A DNA stretch of 48,409 nt from Rhizobiaceae bacterium. GTDB lineage: Bacteria > Pseudomonadota > Alphaproteobacteria > Rhizobiales > Rhizobiaceae. The stretch is from assembly GCA_020628035.1 (NCBI GenBank), contig JAHDFS010000008.1, forward strand, positions 1 to 48,409, written 5' to 3'. Shown here in pieces: positions 28,524 through 38,194 of the stretch. Each line of letters opens with the position of its first letter. Position 1 is the stretch's first letter. The position numbers and the translations under genes were made by a program. The notes beneath the pieces are model-generated. The model saw nothing but the letters and a program-made list of their open reading frames with translations. It made no database searches and was not told the DNA's origin.

Positions 28524-29561
28524 TCACGGCTTATTTGTTTTCAAACGTCGCTTCTTATAATTTTCGATCGTACGCTTAATCACGGGCTTGCTGGTGCCAA
28601 CATCATCGAAAACCATGTTAATATCCAACACCATCACGCATTCGGCTAGTTGTTTTGACAGCCCAAGCCCTGATTTAATGCGCACATAATCTTTTGCTGT
28701 TGTGACCAAGGTTAGATTTTCTTTTTCAGCTAACGTCATTAATTCCTTGATCTCATCATCGGTATAATAATGATGATCGGGGAAAGACTGTTCCAGCTTA
28801 ACACTTGCCCCAACATCTCTAAGAGATGTGAAAAACTTTTCAGGATTGCCAATACCAGCAAAGGCCAAACAATTTAGTTTTTTGAACTTCTTTTTCTCAA
28901 CAGGTTTGAGCAATGCAGGATAAACCGGCTTTGCTGATCGAGCTGCTATGCGAATAAGTTGGTCAGCTGCGGTTCCATTGCCAACAACTGCGAGTGCATC
29001 GACATAAAGCATTTGCCGTTTTACCGGCGCGCGCACGGGGCCAGCAGGAATAACTTTTCCATTTCCTAAACCGCGATAGGCATCAACAACCAGCAAGGCA
29101 TAATCAAAACACAAATGCGCGCTTTGAAAACCGTCATCCATGATAATGATATCAACACCCAATTCGATGAGTTTTTCAGCACCTTTTACACGGTCTGGCG
29201 ATACGACAGTAGGCGCTGCTTCTGCGAGTATCAAAGGTTCATCGCCAACATATTTTGCGCCGTGATGTTCCACATCAACTAAAGTGGGTTCAGAAACCGC
29301 GCCGCCATATCCGCGAGTTAAAAAACCGGCCTTAAGTCCCATTTCGATTGCAGCATTTGCGATGGTAATTGCCGTTGGGGTTTTACCGGTGCCACCGACA
29401 GTGAAATTGCCAATGCAAAGAACCGGAACTGGCAATTCTTGACGCTTTGCATTTTTCATTTGCCGTGTGGCCACCACCCCATAGATCCAGGCAAAGGGCG
29501 ACATTAAGAACGACTTTAGTCCGGGATTCTCATACCAAAACGGAGGAGCTTCCGACGCCAT
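28524..29561 (-). CDS. lpxK: Tetraacyldisaccharide 4'-kinase
   Basis: A 345-residue inner-membrane-associated kinase of lipid A synthesis. The N-terminal hydrophobic stretch SFLMSPFAWIYGVVA precedes the Walker A GNFTVGGTGKTPTAI. Further family blocks are LTRGYGG, VGDEPLILA, and IIMDDGFQSAHL. The ATG at 29561 begins one base after the waaA stop, so translation is coupled; the frame is open upstream to 29612 within waaA. Confidence 0.95.
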   Translation of the reverse strand: MASEAPPFWYENPGLKSFLMSPFAWIYGVVATRQMKNAKRQELPVPVLCIGNFTVGGTGKTPTAITIANAAIEMGLKAGFLTRGYGGAVSEPTLVDVEHHGAKYVGDEPLILAEAAPTVVSPDRVKGAEKLIELGVDIIIMDDGFQSAHLCFDYALLVVDAYRGLGNGKVIPAGPVRAPVKRQMLYVDALAVVGNGTAADQLIRIAARSAKPVYPALLKPVEKKKFKKLNCLAFAGIGNPEKFFTSLRDVGASVKLEQSFPDHHYYTDDEIKELMTLAEKENLTLVTTAKDYVRIKSGLGLSKQLAECVMVLDINMVFDDVGTSKPVIKRTIENYKKRRLKTNKP

Positions 29562-29562
29562 T

Positions 29563-30894
29563 TTAGCCCCCAACTTTGTCGTTGTTTTTGGATCGTAACA
29601 GACTTGATTCAATCATCAATGGTGTCAAATATGGCTCAAGGTTTTTGACCGTAATATCCAAAGAACCTCGCATGGTTAAAAGCGTTGATTGGCCCGCTTC
29701 AATCATTGTATCGCGAACATCTTCATTTTCCAACAAATGCAATAAACAACTTGTAAGACCTTCGCCATCTTTGACAATTCGCGCTGCGCCGTTTTGCAAC
29801 AGTGCACGGTAAGAATCCCTGAAGTTCTGAACATTGGGACCAGATAATATCGCGCAACCCAACATGGCTGGTTCAAGCGGATTTTGTCCACCTTCACCCG
29901 TGAGAGATTTACCCACAAAAACAACTTTTGTTAGGCTCAGATATAGTCCCATCTCGCCGGTTGTGTCGCCGATATAAACATCAATATCGGATGTGATTTT
30001 ATCGCCTTTAGAACGGCGGGCAACTTTTAGCCCTTTATCCTGTAGCATTTTCTCAATGGAATCGGATCGCTCAACATGACGCGGCACAATGATAGCCAGT
30101 GGGTTTTTTATCCGGGTTCGAACATTAAGGAATGCATCGGCGACAAGCGTTTCTTCACCTTCAAATGTTGAAATCGCCGCCCAACTCGGTCGCCCACCCA
30201 CCTGCTTCTTGAGAATGGCAAGATCATCCTGTGAAAATGGCGGGAGATCCGTGTCAACTTTCAGATTGCCGGAAATGCTGACCGAACGCGCACCCAAATT
30301 GCTAAAGCGTTCGCCGTCAAGTTCGGACTGAGCAATGACATGCGAGAGGTTTTCAAACAATGCTTCTGCCAGGACAGGACTTCGGCTCCAGCGCGCAAAT
30401 GAATTGTCCGACATTCGACCATTTACCAATATCTGAGGCATACGCCGCGCACCAAGCTCAAGGATCGTCATAGGCCAAATTTCAGATTCCGAAATAATCG
30501 CCAAGTCGGGCTTCCAATGATCTAAAAAATTACTGATCGCTGGCTTAAGATCAAGCGGAACGTATTGATGAATAACCTTATCACCCAAACGATCTTGGCA
30601 AATATTTGCTGATGTGACGGTTCCGGTGGTGAGCACAACGGAGATGTTACGGCTGACAACTTCTTCAACAAGGGGAATAACGGCAATGGTTTCGCCCACG
30701 CTTGCGGCGTGAAACCAAATCAATGGGCCATTTGGGCGCCCTACTCTTGAACGTCCATAACGCTCGCTGCGTCTGTCACGCTCTTCCTTACCTTTCGCAG
30801 CACGATAGGCAAGATACGGCCCTAAAAGCGGGTAAACCGCCGCGCCCGTCCATCTGTAACCGCTCAGTATCGTGCGCGCTAAAATATTACTCAT
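29563..30894 (-). CDS. waaA: 3-deoxy-D-manno-octulosonic acid transferase
   Basis: A 443-residue GT30 glycosyltransferase that adds Kdo to the lipid A precursor on the cytosolic face of the inner membrane. An N-terminal hydrophobic segment is followed by the catalytic-base motif LIWFHAASVGE (Glu68) and later by SESEIWPMTI, VNGRMSDNSF and GQNPLEPAMLG. The ATG overlaps the stop of the upstream acyltransferase-like gene as ATGA. Confidence 0.96.
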   Translation of the reverse strand: MSNILARTILSGYRWTGAAVYPLLGPYLAYRAAKGKEERDRRSERYGRSRVGRPNGPLIWFHAASVGETIAVIPLVEEVVSRNISVVLTTGTVTSANICQDRLGDKVIHQYVPLDLKPAISNFLDHWKPDLAIISESEIWPMTILELGARRMPQILVNGRMSDNSFARWSRSPVLAEALFENLSHVIAQSELDGERFSNLGARSVSISGNLKVDTDLPPFSQDDLAILKKQVGGRPSWAAISTFEGEETLVADAFLNVRTRIKNPLAIIVPRHVERSDSIEKMLQDKGLKVARRSKGDKITSDIDVYIGDTTGEMGLYLSLTKVVFVGKSLTGEGGQNPLEPAMLGCAILSGPNVQNFRDSYRALLQNGAARIVKDGEGLTSCLLHLLENEDVRDTMIEAGQSTLLTMRGSLDITVKNLEPYLTPLMIESSLLRSKNNDKVGG

Positions 30895-31604
30895 AAACTA
30901 TGTCCAACCACCCCATAGGCCTCAATTGTAACGCGATTAAGTTCATCGTCAACTTTTTTACGATACTCATCCAATTCTTCTGCACTGCAATCAGATGGGA
31001 CAAAAACAGGGTTTCCAACGCGGGCACCTGAGCGGCCAAAAGGCATGTTTATCGTTGTTTTATCCCAACTCTTTTCAATCACTTTAAATCGGCTTGTCGC
31101 CATCGCCAGCGGGACGATCGGCCGGCCGGAAATTTTGGCCAAACTGACCACACCTCGCCCAGATTTGCGCGGCTCACTTTTTGATACATCGGCAATCACG
31201 ACAATGCTCTCACCGGCTTTAAGTTTGTTTTTCAAGGCAAGCGTTGCTGAGACACCACCTTTTTCGTGGGCGGCCTCGCGGACTCTACCACCTGACCCAC
31301 GAACCACATCATGTCCGGCAATTTTTAAAATACGTGCGTTTATTTCCGCATCAGCGCTTTTGGAAACCAGAGCAGTGATTTTCGTGCCCTGCGGTGCAAA
31401 AAAGGGCGCAAGCAAGTGCTGACCATGCCAGAGTACAAAAATGCAAGGTTCATTGGAGAACGCAATCTTTTCTTGCTGCTTTCTATCCGGATCCGGCTTG
31501 TTGGTTTTATAAATGAACCATAGGCCAAAATAGAGCATCCTGGCCGCTATGGTTTGGAAAATGCTCGACCGCAATATGGTTTTAGAGATCGACCGCAGAT
31601 TCAA
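30891..31604 (-). CDS. DUF374 lysophospholipid acyltransferase-like protein
   Basis: A 237-residue protein of the DUF374 family, related to acyltransferases. The LWHGQHLLAPFF block replaces the common HX4D with HGQHLL, and VRGSGGRVREAA resembles acyltransferase block II; IVVIADVSKSEPRKSGRGVVSLAKISGRPIVPLAMA follows. I place the start at a TTG (31604) after AAGAAAG, because earlier in-frame codons run into the upstream DUF4170 gene; an ATG at 31709 would overlap it by 71 bp. In this block it probably modifies lipid A or a lipid, which is inference. Confidence 0.85.
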   Translation of the reverse strand: MNLRSISKTILRSSIFQTIAARMLYFGLWFIYKTNKPDPDRKQQEKIAFSNEPCIFVLWHGQHLLAPFFAPQGTKITALVSKSADAEINARILKIAGHDVVRGSGGRVREAAHEKGGVSATLALKNKLKAGESIVVIADVSKSEPRKSGRGVVSLAKISGRPIVPLAMATSRFKVIEKSWDKTTINMPFGRSGARVGNPVFVPSDCSAEELDEYRKKVDDELNRVTIEAYGVVGHSL

Positions 31605-31638
31605 AATAAGTTCTTTCTTTTCAACAGCCGATAAAAAA

Positions 31639-31875
31639 TTAGTCGTCGATGCCTGGCTCGAGCAACTTATGCATATGCACGATGAAATAACGCATATGCG
31701 CATTATCAACGGTCATTTGTGCTTTGGATTTCCAAGCCGCAAATGCAGTTTCATAATTTGGATATATACCAACAACATCCAATTCTTCAAGATCACGAAA
31801 ATCCATACCTTCCAGACTTTCTAACTCACCGCCAAAAACCAGATGAAGAAGTTGTTTTGATTTTTCTTCAGACAT
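31639..31875 (-). CDS. DUF4170 small protein
   Basis: A 78-residue protein ending in an acidic tail. The core LLHLVFGGEL..., DLEELDVVGIYPNYETAFAAWKSKAQMTVDNAHMRYFIVHMHKLLEP matches the alphaproteobacterial DUF4170 family, whose role is unknown. The family habitually sits between cysQ and the DUF374/waaA/lpxK genes, suggesting a link to envelope lipid synthesis. Confidence 0.9.
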   Translation of the reverse strand: MSEEKSKQLLHLVFGGELESLEGMDFRDLEELDVVGIYPNYETAFAAWKSKAQMTVDNAHMRYFIVHMHKLLEPGIDD

Positions 31876-31919
31876 ATTTTTACCTTTATAAAGGGTGGAT
31901 ACTTGGGAAACAAACGCGA

Positions 31920-32720
31920 TCAGCTAAGCTGCAAAGCGTTTTTCATTTTCTCTGTATAACTGGGGTGCGCAGCAATGAGAAGACCGTGACGGGTTTCTGC
32001 TTTGTTATAAACAACATCTTCCAGATCGAGATCAACCAATTGGAAACCTGCCTCTTGAACGATCAAATGAGCAGCAACCATGTCCCAGTCTCTTGAATTT
32101 TTACGCACGTAAATTCCGTCTGCATAATCTTCGATCAAACCAGCAATTCGCAGCGCCAGCGACCGGACACCACCGACTGGTTCAATATCATTTACAAACT
32201 CTTCCGAGACATATTTAGAAACTTCTTGTGGGATGATGATGCGGTAAGGCTCTAGCATCATGGTCACAACGTCTTCCTCAACGGCAATTCCGTTGATGAA
32301 AGCGCCCTGACCATGGGCTGCGGAATAGAGTTTTTGTCTCACTGGGGCGAACAAAACACCGTTTACTGGCTTGTTGTTTTCAACAATCCCGATGGACACA
32401 CACCATTCATCTGTTCCTGCAATAAAAGCACGTGTTCCATCAATGGGGTCCACGACAAAGACTTTTTGGGAAGAGAGACGTTCGCTATTGTCTTCAGTTT
32501 CCTCCGACAACCAACCATAATCGGGTCGCGCTTCCAATAAAGTTGCCTTTAGATATTCATCAATCTCAAGATCTGCTTCGCTCACGGGTGATCTTGTAAC
32601 CCCTTTATACCAAACTTCCGGCTCTTTTTTGAAATGCTTAAGTGCAATTTTCCCGGCTTCAAGCGCGATTGTTTCGATCAATGTTTGATCATCGAGACTT
32701 TGGTGTTCAGTTGCCAGCAA
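31920..32720 (-). CDS. cysQ: 3'(2'),5'-bisphosphate nucleotidase / inositol monophosphatase family
   Basis: A 266-residue metal-dependent phosphatase with WLSEETED, DPIDGTRAF and WDMVAAHLIVQEAG, the three metal- and substrate-binding motifs of the family. CysQ removes the 3' phosphate of PAP formed in sulfate assimilation; other members act on inositol phosphates. The start is a TTG at 32720, inside the last codons of pmbA, with AAGGA about 6 bases upstream, so it is translationally coupled to pmbA. Confidence 0.9.
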   Translation of the reverse strand: MLATEHQSLDDQTLIETIALEAGKIALKHFKKEPEVWYKGVTRSPVSEADLEIDEYLKATLLEARPDYGWLSEETEDNSERLSSQKVFVVDPIDGTRAFIAGTDEWCVSIGIVENNKPVNGVLFAPVRQKLYSAAHGQGAFINGIAVEEDVVTMMLEPYRIIIPQEVSKYVSEEFVNDIEPVGGVRSLALRIAGLIEDYADGIYVRKNSRDWDMVAAHLIVQEAGFQLVDLDLEDVVYNKAETRHGLLIAAHPSYTEKMKNALQLS

Positions 32721-34053
32721 GTGTCATTCCTTCAACGGCAATTGTGGGCGCCGCGATCGAGTATTTCGGGTCAATATCATCTGCTAATACAATACGCTTG
32801 AACATATCTTTCAGATTAGACGCGATTGTGATTTCAGATACTGGGAATGTTAGTACTCCGTTTTCAATCCAATAACCAGACGCGCCGCGACTATATTCAC
32901 CGGTAACCATATTTACGCCCTGACCAATGACTTCTGTCACATATAGTCCAGATTTTACTGAACCAATGAGGTCTTTCGCAGACGTTTGTCCAGGCGTTAC
33001 AATGACATTGGTTGAAGAAGCACCGACATTATTGCCCGCACGTGATCCACGACCATTAGTTTTCAAACCAAGCTGCTTCGCAAGTGAAGTGCTCAAATAC
33101 CAATTTTCCAATATACCATTATTGACCATTGTCATGGCGCGACCATCAACACCTTCACCATCAAACGGACGAGAAGCTGATTTGCGGGCAATTTTTGGAT
33201 CATCGGTGATGGTCACGTTTTCGGGCAAAACCTGCTCGCCCATCTGATCACGCAAAAAGCTCGTTTTACGGGCAATAGATGCACCGTTAATGGCGCCAAT
33301 TAAATGGCCAAAAATGCCACGAGATACGCGCGGATCAAAAACTATTGTCACATCGCTTGCCGTGGGAACCTGACGCGGATTTAAGCGTTTGACCGCACGC
33401 ACCGCAGCGGATTTTCCAATGTCTGCTGGCGCATCGAGATCGCAGTAGAACACGCGACTATCAAATTCGTAATCGCGTTCCATTGCAGTGCCTTGGCCTG
33501 CCAAAACGCTGACCGATCTTCCAAAATTGGAGACATTATAGCTTCCTGAAAATCCATCTGATGTTGCAAGCACCAAACCACCCATTCCGGTTGATGCCCC
33601 AGCACCTAGCGAGTTTGCCACCCCTTCAACGGCCAGCGCGCTTTCTTCCATGGCGAGCGCTGTTTCAGTCATCTCTTCGGAGGAAATTTCAGTGCCGTCA
33701 AACAAATCAAGATCGATAATGTCATCTACCAAATCTTCTTTATTTGCCAAGCTGACATATGGATCTTCGGGTGATACTTTGGCCATTGCCACAGCACGTT
33801 CTGCCAAGGTTTGATCATCACCGCCTTGGCCCGCACTGACAGACGCGACTTTGTTGCCGACAAAAACCCTTAAACTAAAATCATCGCTTTCAGCACTTTG
33901 AGTGTTTTCCACTTTTCCTAGCCGCACAGATACCGATTTTGATTTACCGCGCACAACAACTGCATCGGCTACGTCTGCACCTGATTTTTTTGCCGCTTGT
34001 ATTAATTTCTCTGCTCTTTCGAGCAGTTCTTGGGATTGTTTGGTATCTTTCAT
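32707..34053 (-). CDS. pmbA: TldD/PmbA family metalloprotease-like protein
   Basis: A 448-residue protein of the PmbA (TldE) type: ADVADAVVVRGKSKSVSVRLGKVE near the N-terminus, FDPRVSRGIFGHLIGAINGASIARKTSFL, GEGVDGRAMTMVNNGILENWYLST, and the C-terminal MVTGEYSRGASGYWIENG. It lacks the HExxxH zinc motif of TldD, its usual partner, which is not in the window. The E. coli pair matures microcins and degrades CcdA. The ATG at 34053 follows AAAGG; an earlier ATG at 34080 has no good site. Confidence 0.92.
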   Translation of the reverse strand: MKDTKQSQELLERAEKLIQAAKKSGADVADAVVVRGKSKSVSVRLGKVENTQSAESDDFSLRVFVGNKVASVSAGQGGDDQTLAERAVAMAKVSPEDPYVSLANKEDLVDDIIDLDLFDGTEISSEEMTETALAMEESALAVEGVANSLGAGASTGMGGLVLATSDGFSGSYNVSNFGRSVSVLAGQGTAMERDYEFDSRVFYCDLDAPADIGKSAAVRAVKRLNPRQVPTASDVTIVFDPRVSRGIFGHLIGAINGASIARKTSFLRDQMGEQVLPENVTITDDPKIARKSASRPFDGEGVDGRAMTMVNNGILENWYLSTSLAKQLGLKTNGRGSRAGNNVGASSTNVIVTPGQTSAKDLIGSVKSGLYVTEVIGQGVNMVTGEYSRGASGYWIENGVLTFPVSEITIASNLKDMFKRIVLADDIDPKYSIAAPTIAVEGMTLAGN

Positions 34054-34162
34054 CGAGTTTGGCCTTTCTCTTTGGCCCATCTATGCTTAAATTAGATTCA
34101 TATCAAGACAAGACAAATCGCATCACAAACTTGTCATAACATTTTATAGCGGAATTTAAAGG
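34054..34162. promoter_or_regulatory. Divergent region between pmbA and Kef-type antiporter
   Basis: A 109-bp AT-rich region with no gene, which must hold the promoters of the minus-strand envelope block and of the plus-strand antiporter. I see no box good enough to name. Confidence 0.25.
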
Positions 34163-35944
34163 ATGGCGGGCGAAGAAGCAGACTTATTTAGCTACGCTAT
34201 TGTACTTCTTGGAAGCGCAGTGATCGCCGCCCCCTTGTTCAAACGAATTGGATTAGGCACCGTCCTTGGATATTTAGCGGCTGGGTTGGTCATTGGACCT
34301 ATTACCGGAATCATCGCTGATGGCGAGCAAATACTCCATTTTGCCGAGCTTGGCGTGGTGTTACTTCTTTTCATCATTGGTCTTGAATTAAAGCCCTCGC
34401 GACTTTGGCGCATGCGGCGAGACATTTTGGGTATGGGAAGTATCCAAGTCATTGTAACTGCTTTGATTTTAACGGCACTTACCCGTTATCTGGGTGGTCA
34501 AAACCTTACCACATCTATCGTTATTGGTTTTGCGCTAGCGCTTTCTTCAACTGCTTTTGTGTTGCAAATCCTTGACGAGCGCGGCGATTTAAACCGTGTT
34601 TACGGGCAAAAGACGTTTTCGATTCTTTTGTTTCAAGATATCGCAATTGTTCCACTTATTGCGATGGTCGCAATTTTATCCCCCGGGTCTTCCGAAACCA
34701 GCGGAATAGACTGGCAAAGCATATTTATAGCGATCACGGCTGTTATTTTTCTGATACTTGCCGGGCGTTATTTGTTGAACCCGTTGTTTCAAATAATCGC
34801 GAGCACAGGTGCAAAAGAAGCGATGATCGCTGCGGCACTCTTTGTTGTTTTAGCGGCTGGTGCATTGATGGAATTTGCCGGTCTTTCCATGGCACTTGGC
34901 GCATTTTTATCTGGAGTGATGCTGGCTGAATCTTCCTATCGCCACGAACTTGAAGCTGATATCGAACCCTTTCGCGGCATATTGCTAGGTCTGTTCTTTA
35001 TGGCAGTAGGTCTGTCGCTTGATATCCAGGTCCTGTTCGACAATGCGCTTTTAATTCTTATTGCAGTTCCGATTATTTTGATCGTCAAAGCCAGTGTGAT
35101 TTACGTATTGTGCAGAGGCTTTGGCTCACACCCAAATGAAGCAACACGCATTGCCGGGATATTGCCGCAAAGTGGTGAATTTGGATTTGTATTATTCACA
35201 GCCGCGGTTGCAGCAAATGTTATGAGCCAAGCGTCGGCATCCATTTTGATTGCGATTGTTACCATAACAATGGCCCTTACCCCTATTGTTACAAAAATAG
35301 CCGATGCGCTTACCCGCGCCACCCATGAAGGCATGGAAGAAAATTTCGAAGGTGCTGGATCAGACGTGCTTTTAATCGGCTTCTCCCGCTTTGGACAAAT
35401 TGCATCGCAGATGTTTTTGTCCGGTGGCACAGATGTGACTATCCTTGATCAATCAGCTGAACGTATTCGCAATGCGCGCCAATTCGGGTTTCGGATCTAT
35501 TTCGGTGATGGCAAACGAAAAGATGTTTTACGTGCTGCGGGTATTGAACGCGCGAAAATCGTCGCCATATGCACAAACGAACGCGAAACAACCGATAAAA
35601 TCGTCGACCTCATTCGGTCAGAATACCCAGAAGCCAAACTCTTTGTCCGCTCATATGATCGTGCCCATACGCTAGCCTTAAGAGCGACAGGTGTTGATTT
35701 CGAGATCAGAGAGACTTTTGAGTCTGGAATTGAATTTGGTAGAAAAACACTTGAAGCTTTAGGGTTAAGTGAGCAGGTCTCACTTGAGATCGCACAAGAA
35801 GTGAAACGCCGGGATGAGGAACGGCTCGCGTTGCAAGAGGCTGAGGGTTTAACCGCAGGGGTGCACCATGTGCTGACAAAACCGGTTAAGCCTGAACCAT
35901 TGATCGAGCCACGGGCGGACAACACAGAGGGTGAAAACTATTGA
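34163..35944 (+). CDS. CPA2 monovalent cation:proton antiporter with RCK domain (Kef type)
   Basis: At 593 residues it has about twelve membrane segments (residues 5-375) with the CPA2 signature LGVVLLLFIIGLELKPSRLW and ALALSSTAFVLQILDERGD, then a TrkA-N/RCK domain from about 395 (DVLLIGFSRFGQIASQMFLSGGTDVTILD) that binds NAD(H) or a similar ligand. Relatives KefB/KefC export K+ in exchange for H+ when glutathione adducts accumulate; no KefF or KefG-type ancillary gene is adjacent. Its stop overlaps the TTG start of the next gene. Confidence 0.92.
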   Translation: MAGEEADLFSYAIVLLGSAVIAAPLFKRIGLGTVLGYLAAGLVIGPITGIIADGEQILHFAELGVVLLLFIIGLELKPSRLWRMRRDILGMGSIQVIVTALILTALTRYLGGQNLTTSIVIGFALALSSTAFVLQILDERGDLNRVYGQKTFSILLFQDIAIVPLIAMVAILSPGSSETSGIDWQSIFIAITAVIFLILAGRYLLNPLFQIIASTGAKEAMIAAALFVVLAAGALMEFAGLSMALGAFLSGVMLAESSYRHELEADIEPFRGILLGLFFMAVGLSLDIQVLFDNALLILIAVPIILIVKASVIYVLCRGFGSHPNEATRIAGILPQSGEFGFVLFTAAVAANVMSQASASILIAIVTITMALTPIVTKIADALTRATHEGMEENFEGAGSDVLLIGFSRFGQIASQMFLSGGTDVTILDQSAERIRNARQFGFRIYFGDGKRKDVLRAAGIERAKIVAICTNERETTDKIVDLIRSEYPEAKLFVRSYDRAHTLALRATGVDFEIRETFESGIEFGRKTLEALGLSEQVSLEIAQEVKRRDEERLALQEAEGLTAGVHHVLTKPVKPEPLIEPRADNTEGENY

Positions 35945-37353
35945 GTGAAAAAGCAAAGTTTGTAACGGGCTCAACCATGCGCCACGTCATTAATATGACA
36001 GCGACAGGCTCAATTGGCTTGGTCGCCGTATTCCTCGTGGATGCATTTAACCTGTTTTATATTTCACTGCTGGGTGAAGATGAACTGGCCGCGGCCATTG
36101 GATACGCTGGAACTTTGCTGTTTTTCACAATGTCACTCAACATTGGACTTTCTATCGCTGCTACTGCGCTCACGTCACGTGCCTTGGGTGCTGATGATCG
36201 ACCTGAAGCCCGGGCACTTGCCGGTGCTTCTATGGTTTACATGTTTATCTGTGCTTTAGCAGTTACCCTGATCTCTTATCCATTTATCGGCGATTTTGTC
36301 GCTTGGATCGGCGCCAAAGGTGTGACGGCCACACTTGCTATTGGATATATGGAAATCGTTCTGCTCTCGCTCCCAATTTTGGGATTGGGCATGTGTGCAG
36401 CTTCTCTCCTTCGCGCGGTTGGGGATGCAAAACGCGCCATGTATGTCACTCTAATTGCTGGATTTGCCACAGCGGTTTTAGACCCTGTTTTCATCTTCGG
36501 TTTTGATATGGGTATTAATGGCGCGGCAACTGCGACCGTGATTTCCCGCATTATTATGGTGTCGTATGGCCTTCATGCCTTGATAAAAGTTCATGATATT
36601 TTGGCTGCGCCAAATGTGAATACGCTTCGTCGCGAGATCAAACCATTTTTGGTTATCGGAACGCCTGCGATTTTAACGCAGCTCGCAACGCCGATTGGTA
36701 ACACTTATATGACGGCAACAATTGCCGAATATGGTGATTCAGCCGTTGCGGGCTGGGCCGTTGTGGGCCGGATTATCCCGGTTGCTTTTGGTGCGCTATT
36801 TGCGTTATCCGGCGCTATCGGACCTATCCTTGGTCAGAACCTTGGCGCTAAAAAGTTTGATCGGATCGAACAAGCCATCAAAGATTGTTTTATCTTCACA
36901 TTCTATTATGTCATCGTCATATCGGTATTGCTGGCGCTCGCACGCAACCAGATCGCTGACGTGTTCGGAACTGAGGGTGAAGCAAGATTAGTGGTGACAT
37001 TCTTCTGCCTTTGGATTGCGTCCAGTTTTCTATTCAACGGCATGCTATTTGCCGCCAATGCCGCCTTTAACAATCTGGGATATGCGTTTTATTCCACCAT
37101 GTTCAATTGGGGTCGCTCAACGCTTGGGGTCATCCCATTTGTGTGGGTTGGCTCGCAATATTACGGCATTGAAGGCGCGCTTGTTGGATATGGATTGGGT
37201 GCCGTGTTCTTTGGGATTGCAAGCGCAGTCGTGTGCCTTTGGGTTATCAAAAAGCTCGAAGCGCGTGAACATGACAAGGATGATGATCATAAGCATCACT
37301 ATCCACCAGCTGCGCATTCGCCGTTTACCAGTGGCAAGGCATCCACACTTTAG
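35941..37353 (+). CDS. MATE family efflux transporter
   Basis: A 470-residue protein with twelve predicted membrane segments in two similar halves (LVAVFLVDAFNLFYISLLGEDELAAAIGYAG near the start; GDSAVAGWAVVGRIIPVAFGALFALSGAIGPILGQNLGA in the second half). MATE exporters expel cationic compounds in exchange for H+ or Na+. The C-terminal tail is rich in His and Asp (EHDKDDDHKHHYPP), which may be metal sensitive. The start is TTG at 35941 behind GAGGG, coupled to the antiporter. It is convergent with the next gene, and the stops overlap by 4 bp. Confidence 0.92.
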   Translation: MSEKAKFVTGSTMRHVINMTATGSIGLVAVFLVDAFNLFYISLLGEDELAAAIGYAGTLLFFTMSLNIGLSIAATALTSRALGADDRPEARALAGASMVYMFICALAVTLISYPFIGDFVAWIGAKGVTATLAIGYMEIVLLSLPILGLGMCAASLLRAVGDAKRAMYVTLIAGFATAVLDPVFIFGFDMGINGAATATVISRIIMVSYGLHALIKVHDILAAPNVNTLRREIKPFLVIGTPAILTQLATPIGNTYMTATIAEYGDSAVAGWAVVGRIIPVAFGALFALSGAIGPILGQNLGAKKFDRIEQAIKDCFIFTFYYVIVISVLLALARNQIADVFGTEGEARLVVTFFCLWIASSFLFNGMLFAANAAFNNLGYAFYSTMFNWGRSTLGVIPFVWVGSQYYGIEGALVGYGLGAVFFGIASAVVCLWVIKKLEAREHDKDDDHKHHYPPAAHSPFTSGKASTL

Positions 37354-38174
37354 CTAAGAACGCGATCAAGCTCTTTTTTCAGCACTTCGCGGATGCCTGC
37401 GCTTTGTTCCAACACGTCATCGGCATTCATGAAATCCAAGACACGGAAATCATGAACGTCGGGTACGAGGAATATATCAGGCGGCGTTTTCTCAATTTTC
37501 TCAGCAATGATTGACTGCATCATGATTTGGCTGGCCCCAAATGCAGCATCCATCGTGCTAGGCTTTTTTGTTGGGTCGCCATTGGGAAAGCCCGCCACAT
37601 CAACGGCAATTGTGATATCCGCAAGACCTTCAATCACATCGAACGGCAATGGATTGATAATACCACCATCAATCAAATATCTGCCATCTCGATAGACAGA
37701 TTTAAAAATAGCTGGCAATGCCGCAGACGCAGCGATCGCTGAACGTAAGTCACCATCTTTCATGACAACTTGCGAATGGCCGTAAAAATCGGTTGCCAAT
37801 AGGTGAGTTGGAATTTTTAATTCGTCAAAACTTCGTGGCAGCTCCTCCGGCATAAACGCGTCGATGATGCGTTCAACATTAAACTGACCGAGCGTCACAC
37901 CTTCTGAAATTACAGATTTCCAACTGGGTCGTCTTGCCTTCCACAACCGTGATGCAACATTGGTCGGGCGACCAATACTTTCCATTAGAAAGGCTCTGAT
38001 ATTTTGCCCAGACATGCCCGAAGCCATGGCGGAACTCATGATTGCACCGATGGATGTACCGGAAACAGCGACAGGTTTGATCCCTAATTCATCAAGTACT
38101 TCAATGATATGAACATGAGCAATACCGCGTGCACCACCACCACCAAATGCGACCGCGACTGTTTTGTCTGTCAT
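37350..38174 (-). CDS. Patatin-like phospholipase family protein (RssA-like)
   Basis: A 274-residue cytosolic protein with the patatin oxyanion motif GGGGARG (residues 11-17), the nucleophile elbow SGTSIGA (Ser41), and the catalytic DGG in YLIDGGIINPLP. The family hydrolyses acyl esters of lipids; the natural substrate of RssA-like members is unclear. The ATG at 38174 follows AAAGGGG; the frame is open to 38222 but without support. Confidence 0.92.
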   Translation of the reverse strand: MTDKTVAVAFGGGGARGIAHVHIIEVLDELGIKPVAVSGTSIGAIMSSAMASGMSGQNIRAFLMESIGRPTNVASRLWKARRPSWKSVISEGVTLGQFNVERIIDAFMPEELPRSFDELKIPTHLLATDFYGHSQVVMKDGDLRSAIAASAALPAIFKSVYRDGRYLIDGGIINPLPFDVIEGLADITIAVDVAGFPNGDPTKKPSTMDAAFGASQIMMQSIIAEKIEKTPPDIFLVPDVHDFRVLDFMNADDVLEQSAGIREVLKKELDRVLS

Positions 38175-38194
38175 TCCTCGCCCCTTTAGCCTCG

